This document shows positions 6,021 through 7,258 of a DNA stretch of 7,258 nt, piece by piece (position 1 is the stretch's first letter; the number at the start of each line of letters is the position of its first letter). Location of the stretch: the NCBI GenBank assembly GCA_025352915.1, contig JANXSA010000724.1:1-7258 (forward strand), read 5' to 3'. The position numbers and the translations under genes were made by a program. Source of the stretch: Rhodospirillales bacterium (lineage in GTDB: Bacteria > Pseudomonadota > Alphaproteobacteria > Acetobacterales > Acetobacteraceae). The notes beneath the pieces were generated by a model. It was not told the DNA's origin. It searched no databases and saw only the letters and a list, made by a program, of their open reading frames with translations.

Positions 6021-6054
6021 TTTGTGATAACCTACCGGCATTGTCTATCACAAA
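6021..6054. promoter_or_regulatory. Perfect 9-16-9 inverted repeat upstream of fic
   Basis: TTTGTGATA (6021-6029) and TATCACAAA (6046-6054) are exact reverse complements separated by 16 bases, so the arm centres are 25 bp apart. It lies 50-83 bases upstream of the fic ATG, inside the only space available for the fic promoter. A dyad of this size is a good operator candidate for a dimeric DNA-binding protein; the winged-helix tail of the Fic protein itself is one possible ligand. I could not pick a convincing -35/-10 pair. The dyad is seen; its role is inferred. Confidence 0.5.
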
Positions 6055-6110
6055 ATGTCATTTCAGAGATTCAAAAGCGCTTGCCTCTCGCCGACCAAAG
6101 CCAAGCCGGC

Positions 6111-6144
6111 TTGTCTCTCCCCAGACGCGATTTACGAGAGACAA
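6111..6144. promoter_or_regulatory. Perfect 8-18-8 inverted repeat TTGTCTCT/AGAGACAA
   Basis: TTGTCTCT (6111-6118) and AGAGACAA (6137-6144) are exact reverse complements, 18 bases apart, with arm centres 26 bp apart, nearly the same geometry as the dyad at 6021-6054. A further GAGACAA lies at 5998-6004, next to the fic start, and TTGTCTA at 6041-6047 is a near match. The recurrence in about 150 bases suggests repeated sites for one regulator. Alternatively the dyad may form part of a terminator for the kinase gene ending at 6175, although no T-run follows. Confidence 0.4.
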
Positions 6145-6145
6145 A

Positions 6146-6183
6146 TCCCGCCCCTATCCCGCCTCTATCCCGCCCTATCCCCC
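6146..6183. repeat. C-rich tandem array TATCCCGCC over the kinase stop codon
   Basis: Four to five imperfect copies of TATCCCGCC with one or two spacer bases (period 10-11), the first reading ATCCCGCCCC and the last TATCCCCC. On the minus strand, the coding strand of the kinase, this gives six runs of three or more G separated by ATA, C, ATAGAGGC, ATA and C. The array covers the TAG stop (6175-6177), so its G-runs are in the end of the kinase mRNA. The central 8-base loop is slightly longer than the common 7-base rule for G-quadruplexes. Confidence 0.7.
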
Positions 6184-7170
6184 TGGAGCCACCCAGCCCC
6201 GCAACCCCTCCGCCCGCACCACACAGGTCCCCGGCTGCGCCGCCGTGACTCCGGCCGCCGCATTGGCCAACAGCGCGGAAACCCGCACCGTCAACCCTGC
6301 CGCCATCCCCGCCGCCAGCGTCGCCACCGCCGCATCCCCCGCCCCCGACAAATCCACCACCCGCGCCGGCTGCAGGCGGAAATGCACCGCCCCGTCGCCA
6401 TCCACCAGGCTCAGCCCCTCGTCGCCGCGCTTGACCAGCACCGCGCCGATGCCGTGCGCGGCCCGCACCGCCTGCGCCGCCGCCGCGATCGCATCATCGC
6501 CTTCGGCCTCGCCATCCGGCCCCGTGGCCAGGTCACCGCGATGCGCCACCAGCACATCCGCCCGCGCATAACGCGCAAAATCCCCCGCCCGCATATCCAC
6601 CACCACCCGCCGTCCCGCCGCATGGGCGGCGGCGATCAACAGCGCCGGCACCTCGCCCGCCAGCACCCCCTTGCGGTAATCCGACAGCACCACCAGCGAG
6701 GTCGCCGCCATCGCGTCGCGCGCAATCCTGATCAGCCGCTCGGCCAGCTTGGGATGCACCGGGCGGGTATCCTCGCGGTCGGTGCGCAGCAATTGCTGCC
6801 CGCCTTGCCGGCTGCCCTCGGCGACATAGCGCGTCTTCACCGTGGTCACCCGCCCGCCCTGCACCAGCAGCCACGGCTCAACCCCCGGCTGCCCGCCGAT
6901 CAGCCCGGTCAGCTCGGCGCCGGCGGAATCATCGCCCACCACCGAGACAAACGCCACCGCGGCCCCCAACGCACACAGATTATGCACCACATTGCCCGCC
7001 CCGCCGGGCTCGTCATGCTCGGAGTCCATCGTCAGCACCGGCACCGGCGCCTCCGGGCTCATCCGCTGCACCCGGCCGAAAATGTAGCGATCCAGCATGG
7101 CATCGCCCACCACCAGCACGCGCGCGCGCACCAGCCGGTCGATCGCAGCGCCTACATCTTCAGTTGTCAT
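6175..7170 (-). CDS. PfkB-family kinase, HldE kinase-domain-like (heptose 7-phosphate kinase, monofunctional)
   Basis: 331 residues from the ATG at 7168-7170, with AGGCGGA just ahead. Family features in order: GDAMLDRYIFGRVQRMSPEAPVPVL (22-46, the opening of the HldE/RfaE kinase domain), GGAGNV (56-61), QQLLRTDRE (125-133), LSDYRKGVL (162-170) and DLSGAGDAA (273-281), the PfkB signature with catalytic Asp279. The likely reaction is phosphorylation of D-glycero-beta-D-manno-heptose 7-phosphate at C1 for lipopolysaccharide core heptose. E. coli HldE is about 477 residues with a second, adenylyltransferase domain; here the protein ends right after the kinase domain. The usual K-G-x-D and T-P-N-x-x-E motifs are replaced (DMRAGDFARY at 192-201, LVAHRGDL at 207-214), so another sugar substrate is possible. 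Confidence 0.82.
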   Translation of the reverse strand: MTTEDVGAAIDRLVRARVLVVGDAMLDRYIFGRVQRMSPEAPVPVLTMDSEHDEPGGAGNVVHNLCALGAAVAFVSVVGDDSAGAELTGLIGGQPGVEPWLLVQGGRVTTVKTRYVAEGSRQGGQQLLRTDREDTRPVHPKLAERLIRIARDAMAATSLVVLSDYRKGVLAGEVPALLIAAAHAAGRRVVVDMRAGDFARYARADVLVAHRGDLATGPDGEAEGDDAIAAAAQAVRAAHGIGAVLVKRGDEGLSLVDGDGAVHFRLQPARVVDLSGAGDAAVATLAAGMAAGLTVRVSALLANAAAGVTAAQPGTCVVRAEGLRGWVAPGG

Positions 7171-7222
7171 CCGTTCCGCCTAGCGGAGGGTCATCCCGCT
7201 GGCAAGGGTAAGGGGAGCAAGC

Positions 7223-7258
7223 GCTTCTTTTTGGAAAAAGAAGCAAAAACTTTCATCC
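7223..7258. repeat. Composite extragenic palindrome, copy 3 (cut by window end)
   Basis: Hairpin GCTTCTTTTT (7223-7232) with AAAAAGAAGC (7235-7244), a perfect 10-bp CTTC-type stem, followed by the left arm CAAAAACTTTCATCC (7244-7258), where the window ends. The order and sequence match the first half of the copy at 3364-3482. It lies 53 bases upstream of the kinase start codon. The core, reverse arm and second hairpin are expected beyond the window. Confidence 0.75.

Overview
The window looks like a stretch of chromosome from a G+C-rich alphaproteobacterium. Acetobacteraceae is my best guess. It rests on the very high G+C at third codon positions, the FYDLN-acid type protein, and two kinds of extragenic palindrome that I associate with that family. 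The taxonomic call is an inference from memory, not a search.

Layout from left to right. (1) 2-166: the C-terminal end of an amidase-signature enzyme on the + strand. (2) 179-267: a composite palindromic repeat lying between convergent genes. (3) 301-825 and 846-2021: a two-gene minus-strand unit of a 12-helix MFS carrier followed by an AHSA1-type SRPBCC protein. (4) 2022-2432: a 411-base divergent intergenic region with a TetR-like operator, a stem-loop and A/T-rich promoter candidates, but no gene. (5) 2433-3358: three small + strand genes packed together: a membrane-anchored hypothetical protein, a two-CxxC acidic protein of the FYDLN_acid/TIGR02300 type, and a 77-residue hypothetical protein. 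(6) 3364-3482: a second, inverted and longer copy of the composite palindrome. (7) 3540-4721: an M20-family metallocarboxypeptidase on the + strand with all its metal ligands. (8) 4766-4806: twin GC-rich hairpins between convergent genes. (9) 4823-5971: a minus-strand Fic-domain AMP-transferase with its own inhibitory motif and a C-terminal winged helix; its DNA is clearly less G+C-rich than its neighbours. (10) 5972-6174: the fic upstream region, carrying two perfect long-gapped inverted repeats and a C-rich tandem array. (11) 6175-7170: a PfkB-family kinase resembling the kinase half of HldE/RfaE, without the adenylyltransferase half. (12) 7223-7258: the first half of a third composite palindrome, cut by the window edge.

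The genes do not form one pathway. The MFS/SRPBCC pair and the three small genes look like two operons. The peptidase, fic and the kinase look like single units. The most distinctive signal is non-coding: a modular extragenic palindrome (terminal hairpin, conserved arm, variable core, reverse arm, second and different hairpin) present two and a half times in 7.2 kb, in both orientations, and placed at gene borders. The most interesting gene-level signal is a low-G+C, self-inhibited fic gene with a winged-helix tail, preceded by a perfect 9-16-9 inverted repeat that could be its operator. I saw no rRNA, tRNA, CRISPR array, transposase or phage gene.
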